Shown piece by piece: positions 36,654 to 45,659 of a DNA stretch of 64,000 nucleotides. The stretch's first letter is position 1. Every line of letters begins with the position of its first letter. The notes beneath the pieces were generated by a model that saw only the letters and a program-made list of their open reading frames with translations, made no database searches and was not told the origin of the DNA. This DNA is from Ferruginibacter sp. (lineage in GTDB: Bacteria > Bacteroidota > Bacteroidia > Chitinophagales > Chitinophagaceae), in NCBI GenBank assembly GCA_025352695.1, contig JANXSK010000122.1, positions 1 to 64,000 on the forward strand. Direction: 5' to 3'. A program made the position numbers and the translations under genes.

Positions 36654-37874
36654 ATGGCAATAGAAATAAAGGTACCCTCAGTAGGTGAAAGTATAACAGA
36701 GGTTACACTCGTAAAATGGTTAAAGAAAGATGGAGAGTGGGTGGATAGAGATGAAGTGATTGCAGAATTAGAAAGTGAAAAGGCAACATTTGAAATTAAT
36801 GCAGAGCAGGCAGGAGTATTAAAAATAATAGCGCCGGAAGGCGATACATTGAAAATTGGAGATATTGCCTGTAATATAAATACAGATGCTGTAAAACCGG
36901 AAGTAAAGGTATCTCCTGTTGCGGCAACCGGTGAGATTAGTACAAATGCAGCGCACGAAAAAGTTGTATCACCAACTCAAACAGATATTACAATAAAGGC
37001 AACTCCTGTTGCCGCAGCAATTATTGCGGATAAAAAAGTGGATATTAAAACTGTTACAGCAAGTGGCAGCAATGGAAAAATAATAAAACAAGATGTATTA
37101 GAGGCCATCAGCAACCCTGGGAGGAAGCAGGGTATAGAATTGTTTGGCAGACAAAAACGAAGTGAAAAACTGAGTAATCTTCGCAAAACAATTAGTCGTA
37201 GATTAGTAGAGGCCAAGAATTCAACTGCAATGCTTACCACTTTTAACGAAGTGGATATGAGTGCAATTATGGAGATAAGGGCAAAAAATAAAGATAAGTT
37301 TAAAGAGCTGCATGGTGTTAATCTTGGCTTTATGAGTTTTTTTACAAAGGCTTGTTGTTTTGCTTTGCAGGAATGGCCCGCAGTTAACGCCTTACTCGAT
37401 GGGGAGAATATACAATACCATGATTTTTGTGATGTATCTATTGCAGTATCAGCTCCAAAAGGCCTTGTAGTGCCTGTTATACGCAATGCTGAAAGTTTGA
37501 GCATGGCAGAAATTGAGAAGAAAGTGGTGGAGTTGGCAAAAAAGGCAAAAGAAAATAAATTAACAATTGAAGAAATGAGTGGTGGCACTTTTACCATTAC
37601 CAACGGAGGCGTATTTGGTTCTTTAATGAGTACACCGATTATCAATATTCCGCAAAGTGCAATTTTAGGAATGCATAAAATTCAGGATAGGCCGATGGCT
37701 ATTAACGGGCAAGTTGTTATAAAGCCGATGATGTATCTGGCACTTAGTTACGATCACAGAATTATTGATGGCAGAGAATCTGTAACCTTTTTGGTAAGGG
37801 TAAAAGAATTGTTAGAAAATCCTGCATTGCTTCTATTTGGTAAAGATCCTGTAAAGAGTTTACTTGAATTATAG
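36654..37874 (+). CDS. sucB: Dihydrolipoyllysine-residue succinyltransferase (E2 of 2-oxoglutarate dehydrogenase)
   Basis: 406 residues. The N-terminal lipoyl domain begins [18 protein letters not shown] and has the lipoylated lysine K43 in [11 protein letters not shown]. An Ala/Pro/Lys-rich linker leads to a short E1/E3-binding segment around residues 115-150 ([20 protein letters not shown]). The catalytic domain carries [20 protein letters not shown] and the active-site [11 protein letters not shown] near residue 370. The sequence GES at the lipoyl start and the RK-x-IS-RRL type fit the succinyl rather than acetyl enzyme. It is read in the same direction as sucA but separated by the exported-protein pair. 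Confidence 0.94.
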   Translation: MAIEIKVPSVGESITEVTLVKWLKKDGEWVDRDEVIAELESEKATFEINAEQAGVLKIIAPEGDTLKIGDIACNINTDAVKPEVKVSPVAATGEISTNAAHEKVVSPTQTDITIKATPVAAAIIADKKVDIKTVTASGSNGKIIKQDVLEAISNPGRKQGIELFGRQKRSEKLSNLRKTISRRLVEAKNSTAMLTTFNEVDMSAIMEIRAKNKDKFKELHGVNLGFMSFFTKACCFALQEWPAVNALLDGENIQYHDFCDVSIAVSAPKGLVVPVIRNAESLSMAEIEKKVVELAKKAKENKLTIEEMSGGTFTITNGGVFGSLMSTPIINIPQSAILGMHKIQDRPMAINGQVVIKPMMYLALSYDHRIIDGRESVTFLVRVKELLENPALLLFGKDPVKSLLEL

Positions 37875-37931
37875 ATTAGTTAAATTGATTTATTGCGGCT
37901 GGGTTTTTCCAGCCGTTTATATTTGTGCTAT

Positions 37932-39119
37932 ATGAGCCGTTTCAATTCCTACACCAACACAGCTATAAAATTAATCGCTTTATACAAAGGAGACCAGCCT
38001 TTTTCTTTGTTTATAAAACATTTTTTTAGTACAGAAAAAAAGTATGGTTCTAAAGATAGGAAACAAATTGCCGCACTTTGCTATAACTATTTTCGGCTTG
38101 GCTTTGCAATGAAAAATTATTCGACAGAACAAAAAATATTGACTGCAACTTTTTTATGCGAACAACAAGCATCGGAATTTTTGGAACACATTGATCCCTG
38201 CTTGAATAAAAAAATAAGTTTGCCTTTAGCTGATAAACTTAAAGTAGTAAAAGAGCAATTTTTAATCTCGGATGTTTTTCCTTTCCAACAAAGTTTAAGT
38301 GAATCTATTAATATAGAAAATTATTGCCAGTCGATGCTGGTGCAACCTTTGCTTTTTTTACGCTTGCGTCCGCAATGCCGTTTAACCACACTTAAAAAAC
38401 TAGAAAAATCAAAACTTTCTTATAAATTAATTAATAATAACTGTATTCAATTATCGCCCTCAACCAACGTAGAAGATTTTTTTATTATTGATAAGGAAGT
38501 AGTCGTGCAGGATTACAATTCTCAACAGGTATTAAATTATCTTGAGATAAATGAAGTAGCTTTATTTGGAGAAAAGATTCAGTTACCAGGTTTATTTAGC
38601 TGGGATTGTTGTGCTGCAAGTGGAGGTAAATCAATACTGTTGAATGATATTATAAAGAGAAAAATTGACCTAACCATTTCTGACATTCGTATTGGAATTA
38701 TAATGAACCTGCACCTGCGGTTTAAAAAGGCTAATATAAAAGAGTATAAATATTTTATTGCTGATATTGGTAATACTGAGTTTACACCTCCTGTATCCAA
38801 TTACCAATTAATCATTTGCGATGCACCTTGTACCGGAAGCGGCACCTGGGGCAGAACTCCAGAACAATTGTGTTTTTTTAATGCAATTACCATCAAAAAG
38901 TTTAGTGATAAACAAAAAAGAATTATAAATAATGTGATGCCACACCTGAGGGACGGAGGCATATTTGTTTACATTACCTGTTCTGTTTTTAAAGAAGAGA
39001 ATGAAGCAATTGCCGATTTTATAAAAACTTCGTTTAGTATAAAACTATTGCATCAGGAGATTTTGAAAGGATATGATAATAAGGCTGACACTATGTTTGT
39101 AGCGATATTTAAAAAGTAA
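37932..39119 (+). CDS. RsmB/NSUN-family RNA m5C methyltransferase
   Basis: The ATG at 37932 (MSRFNSYTNTAIKLIALYKG) is preferred over the in-frame ATG 13 codons earlier because the conserved N-terminus starts here. The first 140 residues are helical like the NusB-type domain of this class. The methyltransferase core has CCAASGGKSILL (motif I), SDIRIGI (motif II), the two catalytic cysteines in DAPCTGSGTWGRTPE (motif IV) and YITCSVFKEENEA (motif VI). It methylates cytosine in RNA, probably 16S rRNA, although the exact position cannot be told. Convergent with the next gene, five bases between the stops. Confidence 0.9.
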   Translation: MSRFNSYTNTAIKLIALYKGDQPFSLFIKHFFSTEKKYGSKDRKQIAALCYNYFRLGFAMKNYSTEQKILTATFLCEQQASEFLEHIDPCLNKKISLPLADKLKVVKEQFLISDVFPFQQSLSESINIENYCQSMLVQPLLFLRLRPQCRLTTLKKLEKSKLSYKLINNNCIQLSPSTNVEDFFIIDKEVVVQDYNSQQVLNYLEINEVALFGEKIQLPGLFSWDCCAASGGKSILLNDIIKRKIDLTISDIRIGIIMNLHLRFKKANIKEYKYFIADIGNTEFTPPVSNYQLIICDAPCTGSGTWGRTPEQLCFFNAITIKKFSDKQKRIINNVMPHLRDGGIFVYITCSVFKEENEAIADFIKTSFSIKLLHQEILKGYDNKADTMFVAIFKK

Positions 39120-39124
39120 CTATT

Positions 39125-41083
39125 TTATTTTAGTAGTATTTTTTTTGTGATTATTTTTTTGTTATCAATAAATACAGTTACAAAATAGACTCCCGCATTT
39201 AATTGTTTCATTGGTATCAAAAAAGTTTTAATGCTGTTAACTGTCTGGTTTAAGAGGCTATAAACTTTTTGTCCGCTTAGGGAATAAATTTCGATAGCCG
39301 CATTAACTGCCTTATGTCTTGCAATCAGCACAGAAAGATTATCAGTAACAGGATTAGGTCTTACACTTATTGTTTCTCTACAAGAGGTTGTGTAATTTAC
39401 CAGCATAGAATCTAAGTAAAAACTTGTATCTGAAGCAATATTCATTTTGATGCGGTATTTTATAGCAATATCGGGTTCTAAATTATCTAAATTATCTTCT
39501 ATTGCAAAATTGGTTGTAGCAAAACCTGTAGTAGTTTTTAGTGTGGAAATAGTTTCATAAGCTGCATCTGTAACCAATTTTCTTTCTACTTCAATAGTCA
39601 TATTTGTTGCAATTTTTACGGTAAAACTGATACTGGTTTTGCATACATTATTGATACTGATTTGCTGGGTATATAATTTTTTTAATAGCTGAACAAATGC
39701 CTTTTTTACATCCGGTATTCCAAAGCCTGTGCGATCGTCCGGTGCAGGAAATTTATCACTTGCTTTTCTTAAAGCATCAATAATACCCATATTATTTACT
39801 TCGGGAAATGCCTGCCAAAGACAGGTAGCTATACCTGCTGTTATTGGGCAGGCGTAAGAAGTGCCATAACCAAAAGTTGGGAAACCTGTGTTTTGATTTG
39901 CTATAATTGCTCCGTTACCCACAGCTGCCACATCTGGTTTTATTTGCCCGTCACTTGATGGACCAAAACTACTAAAAGAAGCAACTTGGCTATTAACATT
40001 AACAGCACCAACGGTTAAAACACTATCAGCATCTGCAGGTGTGGTAATATAGTGCCATGTATTGGTTCCTTCATTGCCTGCGGCGACGGTTACAAAAATA
40101 CCTTTTTTTGCAGCAAAATCAGCAGCTCTGGCAGATATGGTAGTGTTACCATTCATGTTGTTGTAGCTGTAATCAAAAATGGGGTTACTAAAAGTTGTAT
40201 ATCCCAATGAAACAGAAAATACATCAACGCCTAAACTGTCTGCACGTTCTGCTGCTGCCGCAAAATTTTGTTCTTCAACAGGATATTCGCTGCCAACATC
40301 TTCTGTGCGAAACAAGTAAAAAGAGGTTGCCGGAGCAGTACCAACAAAGGTTCCGGAAATATTTGCGGCAATTGTGCTAAAGCAATGCATGCCATGGGCA
40401 AACTCTTCATTTACACTTGCTTTATTGTCAACAAAATCCCATGTACCAAGAATTTGGTTATTGTTTCTTACACTGTCAAATGTTGGTAAAGATTGATAAT
40501 GATAAAAGCCTGCATCCATAATTGCCAATTGCATTCCTTGTCCCCTAAAACCATGGTTATGTAAAAACTCTGCGTTGTGCAAGTGAACTTGCGAAAAGGA
40601 TTGGCCATAAATATAAAAGTCTGTGGGACTTTGCGGCTTGTTTGCAATTGCAAAAGGTATTGGCTTGTTGGCCGCATCCAATTGTTTATTGATGGGTAAA
40701 ATGATATTGCCTGTTCTTGCGGCAATGGGAGCAGCCTTTTTTACAAAAGAAAAAGCGTTTATTTTAAATAGTGCTGCTTCATCTGTAGTTTGTATACAAA
40801 CCTGGTTAAGCCATTTGCTAACATTAAGAATGTTTACATTTCCGGTTAAAAAAATGCTATCTAAATAGGCCTGCGGTACAGGTAAATCGCTTTCATCTAC
40901 AGCTATATTGTACCTTATTCTTCTGTCAATAGATCGTTGCGTGAGAAATTGACTAGGATTAGTAGTTAAGAAAGGGGAGCCTGCTTTATCTTTAAGTTGA
41001 ATAATATATCGTGTAAATTGACCATAACAATTGACACCAGCAATGGCTAAAAATAGCAGAAATAAGGAGATCAGTTTCTTCAT
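39125..41083 (-). CDS. Exported subtilisin-like protease with type IX sorting domain
   Basis: 652 residues, with signal peptide MKKLISLFLLFLAIAGVNC. The N-terminal 160 residues look like a propeptide (RYIIQLKDKAGSPF, LTQRSIDRRIRYNIAVDESD). The S8 domain has catalytic Asp in QLAIMDAGFYHY, His in EFAHGMHCFSTIA, the oxyanion Asn in VTVAAGNEGTN and Ser in GYGTSYACPITAG. A region of about 110 residues of beta type follows. The end (SVRPNPVTDNLSVLI...MKQLNAGVYFVTVFID) is a type A type-IX sorting domain. It is a secreted or surface protease for extracellular protein digestion. It differs from the cytoplasmic-looking subtilase at 23589. Confidence 0.92.
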   Translation of the reverse strand: MKKLISLFLLFLAIAGVNCYGQFTRYIIQLKDKAGSPFLTTNPSQFLTQRSIDRRIRYNIAVDESDLPVPQAYLDSIFLTGNVNILNVSKWLNQVCIQTTDEAALFKINAFSFVKKAAPIAARTGNIILPINKQLDAANKPIPFAIANKPQSPTDFYIYGQSFSQVHLHNAEFLHNHGFRGQGMQLAIMDAGFYHYQSLPTFDSVRNNNQILGTWDFVDNKASVNEEFAHGMHCFSTIAANISGTFVGTAPATSFYLFRTEDVGSEYPVEEQNFAAAAERADSLGVDVFSVSLGYTTFSNPIFDYSYNNMNGNTTISARAADFAAKKGIFVTVAAGNEGTNTWHYITTPADADSVLTVGAVNVNSQVASFSSFGPSSDGQIKPDVAAVGNGAIIANQNTGFPTFGYGTSYACPITAGIATCLWQAFPEVNNMGIIDALRKASDKFPAPDDRTGFGIPDVKKAFVQLLKKLYTQQISINNVCKTSISFTVKIATNMTIEVERKLVTDAAYETISTLKTTTGFATTNFAIEDNLDNLEPDIAIKYRIKMNIASDTSFYLDSMLVNYTTSCRETISVRPNPVTDNLSVLIARHKAVNAAIEIYSLSGQKVYSLLNQTVNSIKTFLIPMKQLNAGVYFVTVFIDNKKIITKKILLK

Positions 41084-41147
41084 ATTGTACCGGGATTATC
41101 TTTTCAGGTACTAAATTTAAACAGAAACATTGAATTTTAATACAATG

Positions 41148-41888
41148 TTAATTATGATCTATCATTGTGAGGGTGATACCGTAACCTGTTTTAAAGCCAT
41201 AAGTGCCGGGAGTTGGAGGTTGGTATTCCTGGTGGATAAACCGATGATAAACCAATCCTATTCCTTTGCCATAATTTGATACACTAAAATTTATTTCACT
41301 ATAATTTGCAAGGTCTTGTGGGTTATTAATTACTTCGTCTATTTCAGCAACTTTTAAAGTACTATCGATTGTTAAAGCTCCTAAGATGAGCGGTGTATTT
41401 AAACTGTCGTAGGTATAATTCCAATCAGATAAGTATTTAAAATTAGTATATTCTGGGCTTGTATCTATATAAGAATTTCCTTTCCACGAGAAGTTATTTT
41501 TAAAAGGTTCCTTCAATTTTAAAAACCGGAAATTATTTTCGACAAATTCATAGGAATTGCCAGTATTGATTGCAGTAAATGTATTGTCTGATATCCATTC
41601 AGCAATTGAGTTTTTTCGAATATATCTTCTGATAATAAATGCTTTTCTATTAAGGTTATCTGTAATTGTATCCTGTACAAAATGTTTTACCTGGTAAGTT
41701 ATAACGGTATCATTTGGAATTATATTATCTGCAAAAATCAGCGAATCTAACTGATAAGTAATGTATTTACCTACCACTAGTGGAGCATAATCGCTTATAG
41801 CATCTGTTTTAAACACTTCTGTAGTTTTTTTACAGGCACTAAAAATGGTCACTACTATTAAACTTGCTAATAAAATTTTTTTCTTCAT
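41148..41888 (-). CDS. Lipoprotein of unknown function
   Basis: The ATG at 41886-41888 gives MKKKILLASLIVVTIFSACK, a lipoprotein signal with lipobox FSAC; a longer form starting 12 codons earlier would overlap the mnmA end by four bases. The rest is beta-rich (LVVGKYITYQLDSLIFADN, TYQVKHFVQDTITDN, NFRFLKLKEPFKNNFSWKGN) without recognised motif. Similar outer lipoproteins are common in this group. Lies 32 bases after the mnmA stop, so it may be read through from it. Confidence 0.7.
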   Translation of the reverse strand: MKKKILLASLIVVTIFSACKKTTEVFKTDAISDYAPLVVGKYITYQLDSLIFADNIIPNDTVITYQVKHFVQDTITDNLNRKAFIIRRYIRKNSIAEWISDNTFTAINTGNSYEFVENNFRFLKLKEPFKNNFSWKGNSYIDTSPEYTNFKYLSDWNYTYDSLNTPLILGALTIDSTLKVAEIDEVINNPQDLANYSEINFSVSNYGKGIGLVYHRFIHQEYQPPTPGTYGFKTGYGITLTMIDHN

Positions 41889-41920
41889 AAACCCAAAAGT
41901 TATGTAATCACATGCCTGTT

Positions 41921-43036
41921 TCATATAAAGGGCTGCTCACTCCGTTGAATAATACCACCTCCAATTACATCATCGCCTTCGTAAAAAACAGCACTTTGTC
42001 CGGGGGTGATTCCTTTAACGTTTTCGTAGAAACGAACTTTTACACCACTTTGGTATGTGTAAAGGTTACTAATTGCACCTTTATCTTTATAGCGAATTTT
42101 AGTTATTACTTCCATTGCATCTGTAGGGCCTTCATACTTAACCCAGTTTATTTTGGCTACGTTCATTTCATTACCTTTTAGATCTTCTTCTTCACCCAAA
42201 ACAATTGTATTGGTAGTTGGATCAATACCTGTAACAAAAGCTGGTTTACCCAATGCAATATCAAGTCCCTTTCTTTGCCCAATCGTATAAAATGGATAAC
42301 CTTTGTGTTGGCCTAAAATTTTGCCAGATTTATCTACAAAATTGCCGCCGTTTACTTTTTCTTCAAGGTCTTCAACATTGCGTTTTAAAAAGCCCCGGTA
42401 ATCATTATCTGGTACAAAACATATTTCATAGCTCTCTGCCTTTTTTGCCAGTTCAGGATAACCAAAGTCATGTGCCATTTGGCGGATAGCCGTTTTATGA
42501 TAAGTGCCTAAAGGCAAAAGGGTTCTACGGAGCAAATCCTGTTGAAGGCCCCATAATACATAACTCTGGTCCTTGGTTTCATCAATGCCTTTACTAATAA
42601 AATACCTGCCGTTGGTATGTTGATGTATTTGTGCATAGTGGCCGGTTGCGATAAAATCGCATCTCAAGGCATCGGCCCTCTTAAGCAATGCCCGCCATTT
42701 TATGTGCGTATTGCACATTACACAAGGATTTGGAGTGCGACCCGCCATGTATTCTTCAACAAAATTGTCAATTACAAAATCGCCAAACTCTTCTCTTATG
42801 TCTAAAATAAAATGAGGAAACCCATGTTGTACAGCAGCTTGCCTGGCATCGTTAAAACTATCAAGGTTGCAACAACCCGTTTCTTTTTTACCCGTTGTTC
42901 CTACACTTGTTGCATAATCCCATGTCTTCATAGTTATACCAACTACTTCATATCCTTCTTTATGTAGCATCAGTGCGGCTACGGTACTATCTATACCGCC
43001 ACTCATTGCCATCAAAACTTTACCTTTTTTATTCAT
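41921..43036 (-). CDS. mnmA: tRNA-specific 2-thiouridylase MnmA
   Basis: Transfers sulfur to U34 of tRNA-Lys, -Glu and -Gln. The PP-loop is VLMAMSGGIDSTVAALML; the two catalytic cysteines are in RTPNPCVMCNTHIKW and YEICFVPDNDYRGFL; ATGHYAQ and GQRKGL are also conserved. The ATG at 43034-43036 is chosen: it follows a -7 element by 17 bases and begins right before the PP-loop, whereas 54 upstream in-frame codons are not conserved in character. 371 residues is the usual length. It is transcribed before the 41148 lipoprotein gene. Confidence 0.95.
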   Translation of the reverse strand: MNKKGKVLMAMSGGIDSTVAALMLHKEGYEVVGITMKTWDYATSVGTTGKKETGCCNLDSFNDARQAAVQHGFPHFILDIREEFGDFVIDNFVEEYMAGRTPNPCVMCNTHIKWRALLKRADALRCDFIATGHYAQIHQHTNGRYFISKGIDETKDQSYVLWGLQQDLLRRTLLPLGTYHKTAIRQMAHDFGYPELAKKAESYEICFVPDNDYRGFLKRNVEDLEEKVNGGNFVDKSGKILGQHKGYPFYTIGQRKGLDIALGKPAFVTGIDPTTNTIVLGEEEDLKGNEMNVAKINWVKYEGPTDAMEVITKIRYKDKGAISNLYTYQSGVKVRFYENVKGITPGQSAVFYEGDDVIGGGIIQRSEQPFI

Positions 43037-43053
43037 ATCGAAATTCTTCGATG

Positions 43054-43061
43054 CAAAGATA
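43054..43061 (-). promoter_or_regulatory. -7 promoter element of mnmA
   Basis: TATCTTTG on the minus strand, 17 bases before the chosen mnmA start. No TTTG at -33. It supports the shorter mnmA start. Confidence 0.45.
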
Positions 43062-43251
43062 CTGTTTAGATTATAAATGTGTTTTGAAAAGCGTAACCAA
43101 ATGTTGATTTTATTCCTCAATCTGAGTAACCCAACATCCCTTTTTAGATACCGCCAATTATTTTTTGACAATAAAATGTGTAATAATCTCAAATACAAAA
43201 GCAGGCATCTTATTTGGTTTACTACGAAATATTGATTAACAAAATGTTTTT

Positions 43252-43857
43252 ATGAAGAATAAAATAATCTTTTTTGGAATGATGGCAGTAGGGGTTATAT
43301 CAGGCTGTAATATGAACAAGGAAAAAGATAATTCTGTTAATATGTCCAAAGCTACTGATAGTTCCATGATGACAAAAACTGACACGGTTAAGATTGCTCC
43401 TGCAAATGTTGATACTGCGGGTATTTCAAAAAAAGTAGTGATGGTCAATCCCGATCCCACAAAAAAAGGTAAAAAGGGAAAAGTAAGTATTTCATTAAAT
43501 AATACAAAAGGGGTAGGAGCCATGAATGTTGATAAAGATGGCTTTTATGAAAATACAGAAATATTACCAGGTTTTCCTGGAGGACAAAAAGCACTGGCTA
43601 ATTTTTTTGAAAAAAATATTGCATATCCACAGGATGCAACTGACAATGGGATAGAAGGAACTGTAAAAATGAATTTTGCTGTTGATGAAAAAGGTAAAGT
43701 ATTTGCCCCAAAACTTTTGAATGATAATATTGGTTATGGTATTGAAACAGAAGCATTGCGTGTATTTAATAAAATGCCTGCCTGGACACCAGGAAAAATA
43801 AAAGGACGCAATGTAAAAACAAAAATTACACTACCTATAACATTTGCCCTTTATTAA
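43252..43857 (+). CDS. Lipoprotein with TonB C-terminal domain
   Basis: 201 residues. The signal MKNKIIFFGMMAVGVISGCN has lipobox VISGC, so it should be lipid-anchored. A low-complexity Lys/Ser/Thr linker of about 90 residues follows. The last 100 residues are a TonB C-terminal domain: FPGGQKALANFFEKNIAYPQ, GIEGTVKMNFAVDEKGKV and ALRVFNKMPAWTPGKIKGRN. True TonB proteins have an N-terminal membrane helix in ExbBD; this one has a lipid anchor instead, so energy transduction is doubtful. No TonB-dependent receptor is adjacent. The gene after it (43898) may be co-transcribed. Confidence 0.82.
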   Translation: MKNKIIFFGMMAVGVISGCNMNKEKDNSVNMSKATDSSMMTKTDTVKIAPANVDTAGISKKVVMVNPDPTKKGKKGKVSISLNNTKGVGAMNVDKDGFYENTEILPGFPGGQKALANFFEKNIAYPQDATDNGIEGTVKMNFAVDEKGKVFAPKLLNDNIGYGIETEALRVFNKMPAWTPGKIKGRNVKTKITLPITFALY

Positions 43858-43897
43858 TATTTTATAATCTGAAACGTTAACTTTTAAAACTTAAAAA

Positions 43898-44215
43898 ATG
43901 AAATTTAGGAATTTTTTCAAAATCGCATCTTTGTTCGTGTGTATGGCTTTTACAATACCATATATTTCAACAGCAGCAAATAATGAAAAACCGAATACTG
44001 ATAGTATTGCGGACGCACGCATGTTAAGCAACATTATAAATAGGGTAGGCGAGATACAGCAAATGGATAAAAGTAATTTGTCCGCCTCCGATAAAAAGGA
44101 ACTGAAAAAAGAACTTAAAGACATGAAGCAAAAAGCAGATGGATTAAACAGCCGTGTTTATCTTTCTGTGGGTGCAATTATTATCATTATTTTATTACTG
44201 ATCCTTATTTTGTAA
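43898..44215 (+). CDS. Small exported protein with C-terminal membrane helix
   Basis: 105 residues. An N-terminal signal-type segment (FFKIASLFVCMAFTIPYIST) is followed by a helical charged region (LSASDKKELKKELKDMKQKA), likely coiled coil, and a C-terminal hydrophobic end (VYLSVGAIIIIILLLILIL). It is probably periplasmic and anchored in the inner membrane. No family recognised; many Bacteroidota small proteins have this layout. It follows the TonB-domain lipoprotein by 40 bases. Confidence 0.65.
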   Translation: MKFRNFFKIASLFVCMAFTIPYISTAANNEKPNTDSIADARMLSNIINRVGEIQQMDKSNLSASDKKELKKELKDMKQKADGLNSRVYLSVGAIIIIILLLILIL

Positions 44216-44239
44216 GTTTTCGGTAAATATTGGTTAAAC

Positions 44240-44270
44240 AAAAAGGGCAACATTTAATGTTGCCCTTTTT
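44240..44270. terminator. Bidirectional intrinsic terminator
   Basis: A perfect 14-bp stem AAAAAGGGCAACAT / ATGTTGCCCTTTTT with loop TTA and T runs on both strands, between the convergent 43898 gene and the isocitrate dehydrogenase gene ending at 44298. Confidence 0.9.
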
Positions 44271-44297
44271 AATAAATAGCTTTTTTAGGTTAATGAA

Positions 44298-45530
44298 TTA
44301 CAAGTCTACTTTCTTTTTTAAATTTTCATCAATAGCATCTAAAAATTCTTCTGTATATAAATAATGTTCGCCGTGGTTTACTTTATTACCATGTATACAA
44401 ACAGCAAGATCTTTAGTCATTTTACCACTCTCTACTGTTTCAATACAAACAGTTTCCAACGCCTGGCAAAAATCTATTAATGGTTGGTTACTATCTATTT
44501 TACCCCGAAACTCAAGTCCTCTTGTCCATGCAAAAATAGAAGCTATAGGGTTGGTTGAAGTTGGCTTACCAGCCTGGTGATCCCTGTAGTGACGTGTTAC
44601 AGTACCATGTGCAGCTTCTGCTTCCAGTGTATTGCCGTCAGGAGTAATTAATACAGAAGTCATCAAACCTAAAGAACCAAATCCTTGCGCTACCGTATCA
44701 CTTTGTACATCGCCATCGTAATTTTTACAGGCCCATACAAAATTGCCATTCCATTTTAAAGCGCTGGCAACCATGTCATCAATTAAACGATGCTCATAAG
44801 TAATGCCTGCTGCCTGATAAAGCGCTTTAAATTCATTGTGATAAATGTCTTCAAAAATATCTTTAAAACGGCCATCATATTTTTTTAAGATGGTATTTTT
44901 TGTTGAAAGATAAAGCGGCCATTTTTTGGTAAGTGCCATGTTAAAACAACTTCTTGCGAAGCCGGTAATACTTTCATCTGTGTTGTACATGCTTAATGCA
45001 ACGCCATCACCTTTAAAATTATATACTTCAAAAACCTGCGCTTCGGTGCCATCTTCAGGCGTAAAAGTCATTGTTAATTTTCCTTTGCCTTTAATAACTG
45101 CATCGGTTGCACGATACTGATCGCCAAATGCATGGCGGCCTACAATAATAGGAGCCGTCCAGTTGGTAACCAGACGAGGTACATTTTGCATAACAATGGG
45201 TTCTCTAAAAACAGTGCCATCTAAAATATTGCGGATGGTACCGTTGGGCGATTTCCACATTTGTTTCAGGTTAAATTCTTTTACTCTTGCTTCATCCGGA
45301 GTAATGGTAGCACACTTGATACCAACACCAAATTCTTTAATTGCATTGGCCGCTTCAATAGTAACCTGGTCGTTGGTTTCATCACGATACTCCATTCCAA
45401 GATCGTAATATTTAATGTCAAGTTCCAGGTATGGAACAATCAGTTTGTCTTTAATAAATTTCCAGATGATCCTAGTCATCTCATCTCCATCCAGTTCTAC
45501 AACCGGGTTTACAACTTTAATTTTGGCCAT
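44298..45530 (-). CDS. NADP-dependent isocitrate dehydrogenase, eukaryote-like subfamily
   Basis: 410 residues of the dimeric IDH1/IDH2-like type (subfamily II): [20 protein letters not shown] at the start, [18 protein letters not shown] and [17 protein letters not shown] in the middle, [12 protein letters not shown] for metal binding, and [14 protein letters not shown] for NADP binding near 310. It catalyses oxidative decarboxylation of isocitrate to 2-oxoglutarate with NADPH formation in the TCA cycle. A second, bacterial-type enzyme is 130 bases upstream, and both are transcribed in the same direction. A perfect -7 element lies 25 bases before its start, so it has its own promoter. Confidence 0.94.
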   Translation of the reverse strand: MAKIKVVNPVVELDGDEMTRIIWKFIKDKLIVPYLELDIKYYDLGMEYRDETNDQVTIEAANAIKEFGVGIKCATITPDEARVKEFNLKQMWKSPNGTIRNILDGTVFREPIVMQNVPRLVTNWTAPIIVGRHAFGDQYRATDAVIKGKGKLTMTFTPEDGTEAQVFEVYNFKGDGVALSMYNTDESITGFARSCFNMALTKKWPLYLSTKNTILKKYDGRFKDIFEDIYHNEFKALYQAAGITYEHRLIDDMVASALKWNGNFVWACKNYDGDVQSDTVAQGFGSLGLMTSVLITPDGNTLEAEAAHGTVTRHYRDHQAGKPTSTNPIASIFAWTRGLEFRGKIDSNQPLIDFCQALETVCIETVESGKMTKDLAVCIHGNKVNHGEHYLYTEEFLDAIDENLKKKVDL

Positions 45531-45555
45531 AGTTTGTTTTGTTTTTTGAAGTCAG

Positions 45556-45563
45556 CAAAAGTA
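45556..45563 (-). promoter_or_regulatory. -7 promoter element of the 44298 isocitrate dehydrogenase
   Basis: TACTTTTG on the minus strand, a perfect TAnnTTTG match, 25 bases before the start codon. No -33 TTTG at the usual position. It lies in the 129-base gap between the two isocitrate dehydrogenase genes, implying separate transcription. Confidence 0.45.
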
Positions 45564-45659
45564 ATTCTATTTAGCATTTGTTGCGTCGCACACTTGTACT
45601 AATTATTTTTCTTCAGCAATTATTCGACGTTTATTTGCGGCTCGGACTTACAGATTACT

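Noticed and set aside
36977-37645. 222-codon minus-strand frame inside sucB
   Set aside because: It is antisense to a strongly conserved sucB and has no recognisable motif; a shadow of codon bias.
41921-43198. Longer form of MnmA
   Set aside because: Fifty-four extra codons precede the conserved start and include the promoter element at 43054.
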